From: Fidelibacterota bacterium
GTDB taxonomy: Bacteria; Pseudomonadota; Alphaproteobacteria; Rhodospirillales; Rhodospirillaceae
Assembly: GCA_947475895.1 (NCBI GenBank)
Contig: CANJMF010000014.1
Location: 1-64,000 of the forward strand
DNA: 64,000 bases
Direction: 5' to 3'
Shown here: positions 27,225 through 34,449 of the stretch, piece after piece
Position numbering within the stretch: the first letter of the stretch is position 1
Layout: every line of letters begins with the position of its first letter
The notes under the pieces: model-generated
Told to the model about the DNA's origin: nothing
The model's input: only the letters and a program-made list of their open reading frames with translations
The model's database searches: none
Translations under genes and position numbers: made by a program

Positions 27225-28199
27225 TCAGATGCTGAGCACGATTTTCCCGAACTGACCGTTGGAGCTCATCAACGCATGCGCTGCCGCGGCATCTTCGAGT
27301 TTGAACGTCCGATCAATAGGCAGTGCGAGGCGCCCATCGCGTATTGCCGGCGCGAGATCAGCCTGAACTTTTGTCACGATATCGCTGATTTCCTCTGTCG
27401 TGCGCGTGCGAAACGTAACGCCAATGTAGTTGATGCGCTTTGCCGCATGCTGATCGAAATTGAATTCAGCCGTTGCGCCACCCAGGCGTCCGACATTGAC
27501 CATGCGCCCCAGCACGGCCATCGCCTTTATGCTGCCGTTGACAGTTGGTCCCGACACGAAATCGACGACAACGTCGACGCCCTTATTACTTGTTGCTTCC
27601 AAAAGCTTATCGGCCCAATCGGGAGTGCTGGAATTCAGCATTAAGGTGGCGCCCATTGCTTGAAGTTTCGGATATTTTTCCGCATCGCGCGACGTACCAA
27701 CGACAAGTGACGCACCTTTTAGGCGGGCGACTTGTAAAGTCATCATGCCCACCGCGGAACTTGCGCCTTGGACGAGCACGCTCTGGCCCGATTGCAATTG
27801 GCCGCGCGTGACCAGCGCATCGTGGGCCGTCAGCAAAGCCAAGGGCAACACAGCCGCTTGTTCTGTTTTGAGTTCACGCGGATTAAAGCGCATGACCCAG
27901 CCGGCTTCAGTGACGGCGTATTCGGCATAGCCGCCGTTTCGCCCGAAGCACATGACGTGATCGCCGGCTTTGACATTAGTCACGCCCGATCCCACTTCCA
28001 CGATCTCGCCGGCCCACTCCTGACCGACGATTGTGAAGGGTGTATTCGCGGTTAAGCGGGCTGAGTTGAGATCGGCATGATTAAGTCCTGCATCGCTAAC
28101 CCGCACGAGAACCTGACCGGCGGCCGGCGCGGGGCGCGGAATATCGCTATGAAAAGCCACGCCATCGGCGGTGGCAATTCCGGCTCGCATCGTCGGCAT
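27225..28199 (-). CDS. MDR-family oxidoreductase, quinone reductase-like
   Basis: 324 residues. The GroES-like N-terminal domain has AGLNHADLNSARL and VGQEWAGEIVEVGSGVTNVKAGDHV; the Rossmann part has LVQGASSAVGMMTLQVARLKG for NAD(P)H binding. The zinc-binding Cys cluster of alcohol dehydrogenases is absent, so this belongs with the zinc-free quinone oxidoreductase or enoyl reductase type of MDR enzymes. It probably reduces an alpha-beta-unsaturated carbonyl or quinone in the cytoplasm. ATG at 28199. It sits between a COG4315-like gene upstream and the receptor 4 gene downstream, all on the minus strand. Confidence 0.87.
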   Translation of the reverse strand: MPTMRAGIATADGVAFHSDIPRPAPAAGQVLVRVSDAGLNHADLNSARLTANTPFTIVGQEWAGEIVEVGSGVTNVKAGDHVMCFGRNGGYAEYAVTEAGWVMRFNPRELKTEQAAVLPLALLTAHDALVTRGQLQSGQSVLVQGASSAVGMMTLQVARLKGASLVVGTSRDAEKYPKLQAMGATLMLNSSTPDWADKLLEATSNKGVDVVVDFVSGPTVNGSIKAMAVLGRMVNVGRLGGATAEFNFDQHAAKRINYIGVTFRTRTTEEISDIVTKVQADLAPAIRDGRLALPIDRTFKLEDAAAAHALMSSNGQFGKIVLSI

Positions 28200-28281
28200 T
28201 GAAGATCTCCCTCAGTGTCCGCGTCCTGCGTTCGTAATTGGCAGGCTTTGCTGCGGGTTCGCTCAATGCGGCGTACGCGTA

Positions 28282-28800
28282 TCAGGGTTGCAGGAGCTTG
28301 GCCTTTGCTTTGTTGTCCGTGCCGGTTTTGTGCTCCGCCGGTGTCGTAGAAGCGGGGAGTTGAACGCCGGCCGCCGTCAGATACGCAAGCGCGCCTTCTT
28401 CAAGATACCAGCTCATATTTTTTCCGGCGCCCCGTGGATCGTTCGGGTTGTCCTCGAAGTACATGTAAACCGGCTTGTTCCTGAACGCCCATTGGTAGCG
28501 GCCATCGTCGCGCTTCACGATTGTCCACACACCCATTGGCTTGTCGGTCTTTTCAGCCTGAATGATCGGCCACACCGCAGCACATACGTTATCGCACGTG
28601 GATTTGCCCGCCGGCTCGCCGTCGAAGATATAAAGCGGTAAAAACCGGGGGAAGGATTTATAAATCCATTGCCCGGGACGTTCCTGCGACATGGCGACCA
28701 CGCCTGGATAGGGCATCTTTTCAATCGCCGTCTCGGCCGCAAAGGCCGCCCCGGCGATCGCCACCAGCATCGCGCTTAGCGCTATATGTAATGTCCGCAT
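28282..28800 (-). CDS. Small exported COG4315-like protein
   Basis: 172 residues from the ATG at 28800, which has GGAGG 6 bases upstream and a signal peptide right after it (MRTLHIALSAMLVAIAGAA). One repeat of the Lipoprotein_15 type is seen: LYIFDGEPAGKSTC, a second Cys, WPIIQAEK, and YQWAFRNKPVYMYFED. The RYQWAFRNKPVY element matches LQWAFRGRPVYR in the three-repeat protein at 6569. Function unknown; a periplasmic location is likely. It lies upstream of the quinone reductase-like gene (82-base gap). Confidence 0.8.
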   Translation of the reverse strand: MRTLHIALSAMLVAIAGAAFAAETAIEKMPYPGVVAMSQERPGQWIYKSFPRFLPLYIFDGEPAGKSTCDNVCAAVWPIIQAEKTDKPMGVWTIVKRDDGRYQWAFRNKPVYMYFEDNPNDPRGAGKNMSWYLEEGALAYLTAAGVQLPASTTPAEHKTGTDNKAKAKLLQP

Positions 28801-28937
28801 TTTTTGCCTCCGCAGCTCCGCGACCGGAGCCATGATCGAATGGAATGACTGGCAAGACTCTATGCGCGTCCCTGGTCACCAAGCAACCCAGAACCTTTCC
28901 GGCACAAATATGTAATAGCAGAAAAACGTCTTTTTTT

Positions 28938-29729
28938 TCAGTCGTTTGCCCAAACCGGGTTGCGTTTGGCGAGGAAGGCGTCGATCCCCTCCGTGGCGTC
29001 ACCTTCCATCATGTTTTTGGTCATGACGGCGGCGGCGTATGTATAGGACTCCGCGAGGCCCATTTCGATCTGCTCATAAAAGGCGCGTTTTCCAATCGCC
29101 AGAACGCGCCGTGACTTGCTGGCGATGACCCCGGCCAGACCATAAACGGCCTCGTCCAATTTTTCCGGCGCCACCACCATATTTACCAGGCCGGCCGCTT
29201 CGGCTTCGTTGGCGCTCATGGGGCGCCCGGTTAGAAGCATCTCCATAGCTTTCTTCCGTCCGACATTACGGCTCAGTGCGACCATGGGCGTGGAACAAAA
29301 CAAACCAATGTTGACCCCGGGCGTGGCGAACGACGCATCGGAAGATGCAACGGCCAAATCGGCCGTGGCAACCAGCTGACACCCTGCGGCGGTCGCGACG
29401 CCGTGAACGCGCGCGATGATTGGCTGCGGCGCGCGCGTCATCGCGAGCATCATGGCGCTGCAGGCCTCAAACATTTCTCGCGTCCAGGCGGAGTCCGGGT
29501 GAGCGCGCAATTCCTTTAAGTCGTGGCCTGCGCAAAAAACCGTCCCGGCCGCGGCCAGCACGACCACTTTGACGCGGGTGTCCGTAGCAATTTTACCCAG
29601 TTCATCCGTCAACGCTGCAATGCAGTTGCGCGACAGCGAATTGCGAGAGTCAGGACGATTTAACGTGAGTGTCGTGATGCCGCTATCGTCGCGGCGCGTG
29701 ACGTCTATGTTTTCGGCTCCGGGGTTCAC
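28938..29729 (-). CDS. Enoyl-CoA hydratase/isomerase family protein, ECHDC3-like
   Basis: 263 residues from a GTG that directly abuts the stop codon of the ActP-like gene. The crotonase fold is clear: TLNRPDSRNSLSRN, TVFCAGHDLKEL (oxyanion hole) and ATAAGCQLVATADLAVASSD. Where hydratases have two catalytic Glu there are Gln (AGCQLV) and Gly (ATPGVNIGLF). This substitution pattern, and the whole stretch around FATPGVNIGLFCSTP, match the ECHDC3 branch, whose reaction is not well defined. So it should not be called a crotonyl-CoA hydratase without evidence. It is co-transcribed with the symporter genes upstream. Confidence 0.87.
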   Translation of the reverse strand: MNPGAENIDVTRRDDSGITTLTLNRPDSRNSLSRNCIAALTDELGKIATDTRVKVVVLAAAGTVFCAGHDLKELRAHPDSAWTREMFEACSAMMLAMTRAPQPIIARVHGVATAAGCQLVATADLAVASSDASFATPGVNIGLFCSTPMVALSRNVGRKKAMEMLLTGRPMSANEAEAAGLVNMVVAPEKLDEAVYGLAGVIASKSRRVLAIGKRAFYEQIEMGLAESYTYAAAVMTKNMMEGDATEGIDAFLAKRNPVWAND

Positions 29730-31274
29730 TTATTTCCCTTCGACACCAAGAATCATTTGTCGCTCCTTGGCATCATACCCATCGAAGGCACTCTTTTCGG
29801 GAGTCAAAAGTGACACGATAATTCCAACCAAGAACGACAAGGGAATTGTCACCAAGGCGGGGTTTTTCAACGGAAACCACGCATCGGAATGCTTTAGAAT
29901 GTCGACCTGGATTGTCGGGGAAAAATAAATGAAGGCTAGTGAGGTGACCGTACCCACAATCATCGACGCGACCATGCCGGCGGTGGTGGCGCGACGCCAA
30001 AAAATAGCGAGCACGAGTGCCGGAAAATTTCCGCTGGCAGCAACGGCGAAGGCGAGCCCCACCATGAACGCGACGTTTTGACCTTTGAAAATGATTCCGA
30101 GTGCGATCGCTAATAAGCCCAGGAGGATGGTGGCCGCGCGTGCGACACGCAGTTGCTCTTTATGATCGGCGTGGCCCTTGCGTACGACCGACACCCACAA
30201 GTCATGACTCAAGGCAGCTGCACCTGAAAGCGTAAGGCCGGCAACCACCGCGAGGATGGTGGCAAAAGCCACCGCCGCGATGAAGCCTAAAAGGCCTTTA
30301 CCGCCGAGGACTTCGGCGAGCAAGGGGGCGGCCATGTTGCCGCCTTTGTCGATATCTAAGATGACATCCCGGCCGACCAACACCATGGCCCCGAACCCGA
30401 GAATGAAGGTCATCAAATAAAAGAGTCCAATAAGGCCGGTGGCCCAGAACACCGACTGACGCGCGGCTTTCGCATCGGGCACCGTATAAAAACGCATAAG
30501 GACGTGAGGCAACCCGGCAGTGCCAAACATCAATGCGAGGCCGAGAGAGACAGCGTCCCAAGGATTGGAGACCTGTGATCCCGGCGCTAACACGGCATCG
30601 CCATATTTATCCGCCGCAGCGCGAAACAGGGCGACAGGGTTCATATCGAACTGAGCGAGAACCATGATCGATAACAAAAGCGCGCCGCCCATGAGTAAGG
30701 CGGCTTTTACAATTTGTACCCATGTGGTGGCGATCATGCCGCCGAACAATACATATACCAGCATGACGATTCCGACGATCACGACCGCGGTTTCGTAGGA
30801 CAAGCCGAACATGAGTTTGAAGAGATTCCCCGCACCGACCATCTGCGCGATCAAATAGAACATGACCACCGCCAAAGTGCCGAGGGCCGCCGCAAGGCGC
30901 ACAGGGGTCTGCTTAAGGCGGAACGAAACCACGTCGGCGAAGGTGTATTTGCCAAGATTGCGCAAAGGCTCGGCGATCATGACAAGAACGATGGGCCATC
31001 CCACCAGCCATCCGGTGGAGTAGATCAAACCATCGAATCCTGACAGAGCCACAAGCCCAGCGATGCCGAGAAAGCTGGCGGCGCTCATAAAATCGCCGGC
31101 GAGCGCAAAGCCGTTCTGTCGACCTGAAATTGCGCGGCCCGCAGCGAAGTACTCTTCCGTCGTCTTCGTGCGACGTGCCGCCCAATACGTAATGACCAGG
31201 GTAAAGGCGACAAAGATGAAGAAGAATATGATCGCGACGGTATTCGGTTCGCCGATGGTCGTGGTGCTATTCAT
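29730..31274 (-). CDS. actP: Sodium:solute symporter, acetate permease ActP-like
   Basis: 514 residues with about 13 membrane helices. SSS-family marks of the acetate permease branch are seen: YWAARRTKTTEEYFAAGR, GFALAGDFMSAASFLGIAGL, TFADVVSFRLKQTPVRLAA, and LTLSGAAALSHDLWVSVVRK. Related proteins import acetate, propionate, pyruvate or other short monocarboxylates with sodium. As in E. coli, a small DUF485 membrane gene lies directly upstream and its stop overlaps this ATG by 4 bases. The crotonase-like gene follows without a gap, so the three genes form one operon. Confidence 0.9.
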   Translation of the reverse strand: MNSTTTIGEPNTVAIIFFFIFVAFTLVITYWAARRTKTTEEYFAAGRAISGRQNGFALAGDFMSAASFLGIAGLVALSGFDGLIYSTGWLVGWPIVLVMIAEPLRNLGKYTFADVVSFRLKQTPVRLAAALGTLAVVMFYLIAQMVGAGNLFKLMFGLSYETAVVIVGIVMLVYVLFGGMIATTWVQIVKAALLMGGALLLSIMVLAQFDMNPVALFRAAADKYGDAVLAPGSQVSNPWDAVSLGLALMFGTAGLPHVLMRFYTVPDAKAARQSVFWATGLIGLFYLMTFILGFGAMVLVGRDVILDIDKGGNMAAPLLAEVLGGKGLLGFIAAVAFATILAVVAGLTLSGAAALSHDLWVSVVRKGHADHKEQLRVARAATILLGLLAIALGIIFKGQNVAFMVGLAFAVAASGNFPALVLAIFWRRATTAGMVASMIVGTVTSLAFIYFSPTIQVDILKHSDAWFPLKNPALVTIPLSFLVGIIVSLLTPEKSAFDGYDAKERQMILGVEGK

Positions 31275-31540
31275 GGCGCACCCGTTTGCGAAAACTTGCT
31301 ATCTACATGCCGGTTTGCCCAGCGCACGTAAAACCATGTGACGAGCCAGGCCGCCAAGATGACGAGCGCGCCTAAAACAATTCCGACAGACAATCCGGGT
31401 ACGATCAGCGCTCCGATGGCTTCCTTATTGAAAGCGATCAAAAGAATAAAACCAAAATAGATCACGACCATCAGCACGCTCAGGGTAATAGCCATGCGCC
31501 ACCGCGCGCGCGCAAGCTGACGTAATGCATCTTGTTCCAT
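31271..31540 (-). CDS. DUF485 membrane protein (YjcH-like)
   Basis: 89 residues from the ATG at 31540, which is preceded by GGAGGGC. Two membrane segments are seen (ITLSVLMVVIYFGFILLIAF and VGIVLGALVILAAWLVTWFY), with a basic end after the second. DUF485 proteins accompany ActP-type symporters; E. coli YjcH-ActP is the model. The role may be assembly or regulation of the carrier. The ATGA overlap with the symporter gene indicates translational coupling. The frame is open upstream of 31540 but that part has no coding character. Confidence 0.9.
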   Translation of the reverse strand: MEQDALRQLARARWRMAITLSVLMVVIYFGFILLIAFNKEAIGALIVPGLSVGIVLGALVILAAWLVTWFYVRWANRHVDSKFSQTGAP

Positions 31541-31610
31541 GGGTGCCCTCCGATTGCGTCTGTAACTGTACTCGGTGTTCTCGAGCAGGGCCAGGACGCG
31601 CGCCAGGAAT

Positions 31611-32492
31611 TCAGAGTGTAGGCGCGACGTAAGCCGCCATTTCATTGATGGCGAGGTCGAACTGGGGTGGAGGTGGCGCCAGCGTCGGCACGCCTGCGAA
31701 AACGTTCTCGCCGGCGAGCCAGCGTGCTTCAGCGTTCTCCTGCGATAAGATCGCGGCCAAGGCGGCATTCATTTCATAGGAGGAATCGTTAAGCCTCAAA
31801 AGCCGAAGGGCGGCCATTAACAACATTCGGCACGCGTAAAGGACCGTGGCGTATTCACTGGGCATTGGAATGTCGGGAGGCGCACCGTTGACAAAAGCAG
31901 CGATGCAAGCGTCGAGATTTACCGAGACAAAGCCGTGACAACCCAAAGGACGCGCCGGATAGATCGAGCATACCTTCTCGTCCAATAACGCGCACATGAT
32001 ACCGCTTCGTAGGCGCTGTTCCAAAGTCAGCTCGCGAGTCTTGTTGTGGACTTCGTTAATGGCCGCCACAACGCGCGCGTTCTTGCGAACGCGCGCCGCG
32101 ACCAGGAACGCCTCGGGTGCGGTGAGGGCCACCATCTGTGTACAGCAATGAGAGCATCCCCGACCGCAAGCGAGTATTTTGTGAGCCGAGGCCGGAACAG
32201 TGCGATCCAGCAACGCAGCGACGTGCATCACGGCATCAGAATTCGGCGACGGAGATTTTGAGCTTTGCAGTAATCGCACAACATGGCGCAGATGCGCTGC
32301 CATAGGACGTGGATCTCCGCTCAAGCTTAGCGGAAGTGCCAACAACTCGGCTTCTTGCCGTTGCATGGTGCGGCGGTCGGCACGTGACAATCTAACGTTC
32401 ATCTTAAAATTCGCTCTGGTGAGCACTGCTTTTGCATATTCTACCCGGGCCCGGCAGATTTCGCAGCGATGGCATCTACCCAAATTCGACAT
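31611..32492 (-). CDS. YkgJ-family cysteine cluster protein (putative Zn/Fe-binding)
   Basis: 293 residues if the ATG at 32492 is used; an ATG at 32402 is an alternative and neither has a strong ribosome site. The cluster CGRGCSHCC, followed later by MCALLDEKVCSIYPARPLGC, matches the UPF0153/YkgJ family, thought to bind zinc or an iron-sulfur centre. The extra N-terminal CHRCEICRAR would add three cysteines if the longer start is right. The function of the family is not established. It is upstream of the DUF485/ActP operon with a 70-base gap, so co-transcription is possible. Confidence 0.75.
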   Translation of the reverse strand: MSNLGRCHRCEICRARVEYAKAVLTRANFKMNVRLSRADRRTMQRQEAELLALPLSLSGDPRPMAAHLRHVVRLLQSSKSPSPNSDAVMHVAALLDRTVPASAHKILACGRGCSHCCTQMVALTAPEAFLVAARVRKNARVVAAINEVHNKTRELTLEQRLRSGIMCALLDEKVCSIYPARPLGCHGFVSVNLDACIAAFVNGAPPDIPMPSEYATVLYACRMLLMAALRLLRLNDSSYEMNAALAAILSQENAEARWLAGENVFAGVPTLAPPPPQFDLAINEMAAYVAPTL

Positions 32493-33171
32493 GCAGGGAG
32501 CGCGCCCTGCACGTCTAGCCGTACGGCATAGGGCATCGCGGAAGGCACGCGAAGGAGCAATTTCATAGGCTGTTGCTTGCCGGCCACACAGGAGAGCGTT
32601 TTGTTGCGAGTGCGAAAAGCAAAAACATGTCTTTGTGGCGTGGGCTAAAACGTCCCGTTACTGGCGCAAAAGGCGTCTTTGCGAGAACGTTGCGTCGCAA
32701 TAACAGATCGGCAATTCGCATCTATGGGGCTTTATTTGTTGATGTATTGGACGATTGGCTAACTAAAAAGCATTAGCTATGCCAAACACCGCGTGTTAAT
32801 AATTTTTTAAGAGGGCGATTGTGCGCCGCGGCATAAAAAGCAGCGCCAGTCGTATGTGGGAGTGCCAAGCACTCAGAGCGGATTTCGAAGTTCGGGGAGG
32901 AACGATGAAATTTTCGCCTAGCGTACGTGGTGACGTGTGCCTTGTTTGCGCGCGTTGTCTCAAGTCTTTCGAAAAAATCTAAGCAGTTCTCTGTCTCGCT
33001 ATGAATGGCAGCGCGCTCCATCCGCGTTGCGTTGAGCACGATTGTCGCCGCTTAGACAGAGAGTGTTTGGATTGCACGCTAAACGCTGTTCGCAACCAGA
33101 TCGGAAAATAGCGGGTGATCCGTCGATCCTAAGAAAACGCGGTAGTTCCGCAAAAATATCCGGGAGGTCAT
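32493..33171. other. Long intergenic region between YkgJ-like gene and propeller 3
   Basis: About 680 bases with no gene I can support. Short open frames exist but lack ribosome sites and family resemblance. The region must contain divergent promoters for the YkgJ-like gene and for propeller 3. The last bases hold the GGGAGGT ribosome site of propeller 3. Confidence 0.5.
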
Positions 33172-34332
33172 ATGAAACGGAAAGCATTTATTCTCGCGCT
33201 TCTTGCCGCCACCGGCATCGTTGGCGTTAGCCAGGCGGCAGAACCAAATCCGCCGCGTATTAAATTTAAAGCGGAAGCTCCGCTGACACTGCCGGCCGAC
33301 ATTCACTTCGGTGAAGTCGCGGGTCTCGCCGTTAATTCGAAAAAACACGTTTTCATCTTCTCGCGCGGCAACAGCACAGGCCCGGCCTACGCTTCATCGG
33401 CAGCTCAATTGCTGGAATTTGACGAAGCGGGAAAATTCGTTCGCGAGATCGGACACAATTTGTATTCGTGGTCGTTCGCTCACGCAGTTCGCGTCGATAA
33501 GCAAGATAACGTGTGGATTGTCGACAAGGGCTCCAACACGGTCATTAAATTCAACCCCGACGGCCGCGTCGTCGATGTCTTCGGTCGCAAGGATGAGGCG
33601 AGCGATTACCGTCCGCCGCCGTCGCGCGACCATCCTCACGACCCCAAAGCTCCTACGCATCGCCTTGGTACCTTCGATCAGCCCACGGACGTCGCTTGGG
33701 ATTCTCAGGGGAACGCATATGTCTCCGACGGTTACGAGAACTCGCGCGTCGCAAAGATCGACAAGAACGGCGGTTGGGTGAAGTCATGGGGTGAACGCGG
33801 AACAGGCCCCGGCCAGTTCCTCACGCCGCACGGCATCGCTGTCGATACGAAAGATAACGTGTATGTCGCCGACCGCGGCAACGCGCGTGTTCAGGTGTTC
33901 GACACCAACGGCAAGTTCTTGCGTCAGTTTACTTTGATGGGACAAATACCCTTCTATGAAGTGAAGGAAGGCCAGTCCAACCCGCTGCCCATGTTCATCA
34001 AAGGCGGACCGCTCGTACCGCGTGGCGACGATCCGAAAGCCGCGAAAGCCTATCCGGACGCGCCGCCGCGCAACCTGTCGCTTGAAAATGGTTCACCTGA
34101 TGCCATGTGCATCTCGCCTCCCGGACCAAACCAAGTGCTGTATATCGCCGACGTCAATCCGTCGCGAGTCTACAAAGTCAGCTTGGAAGGCAAAGTGCTT
34201 GGCATGCTTGGTGATCCGGGTGGAAAGCTCGGTGAGTTCCGCGCCATCCACGGGTTATCTTGCCAGGACGATAAAACGATCTGGGTCGCCGACATGTTTA
34301 ACTGGCGCGCTCAGAAGATAACGATGGAGTAA
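33172..34332 (+). CDS. Secreted NHL/six-bladed propeller, PAL-like (propeller 3)
   Basis: 386 residues with signal peptide MKRKAFILALLAATGIVGVS..AA. PAL-site equivalents are R65 (IFSR), H104 (FAHAVRVD), Y188 (DGYENSR), H220 (PHGIAVD), R235 (ADRGNAR) and H360 (AIHGLSC). Compared with propellers 1 and 2 it has a longer insert after the fourth blade (PFYEVKEGQSNPLPMF and the PRGDDP loop). It is nearly identical to propeller 4 over almost the whole length, so the two arose by a recent duplication around receptor 3. The ATG follows GGGAGGT. A hairpin separates it from the receptor gene. The lyase function is inferred. Confidence 0.86.
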   Translation: MKRKAFILALLAATGIVGVSQAAEPNPPRIKFKAEAPLTLPADIHFGEVAGLAVNSKKHVFIFSRGNSTGPAYASSAAQLLEFDEAGKFVREIGHNLYSWSFAHAVRVDKQDNVWIVDKGSNTVIKFNPDGRVVDVFGRKDEASDYRPPPSRDHPHDPKAPTHRLGTFDQPTDVAWDSQGNAYVSDGYENSRVAKIDKNGGWVKSWGERGTGPGQFLTPHGIAVDTKDNVYVADRGNARVQVFDTNGKFLRQFTLMGQIPFYEVKEGQSNPLPMFIKGGPLVPRGDDPKAAKAYPDAPPRNLSLENGSPDAMCISPPGPNQVLYIADVNPSRVYKVSLEGKVLGMLGDPGGKLGEFRAIHGLSCQDDKTIWVADMFNWRAQKITME

Positions 34333-34362
34333 GACCGAAACGAGGAGAGGCTCCGATCTAAA

Positions 34363-34404
34363 GATGTCTGCGCATCGTTGCCGTTGGCACGGCGCGCGGA
34401 CATC
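34363..34404 (+). terminator. Hairpin between propeller 3 and receptor 3
   Basis: 11-bp stem GATGTCTGCGC (34363-34373) with GCGCGGACATC (34394-34404), one G:U pair and a 20-base loop. It is followed by an AT-rich stretch that may be a separate receptor promoter. Confidence 0.5.
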
Positions 34405-34449
34405 GATCGGGGAGTTTATTTTTATTCATTTATTTATATTGAGGGAACT

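Noticed and set aside
32573-32776. 67-residue open frame in the long gap before propeller 3
   Set aside because: No convincing ribosome site, no recognisable motif, and typical chance length.
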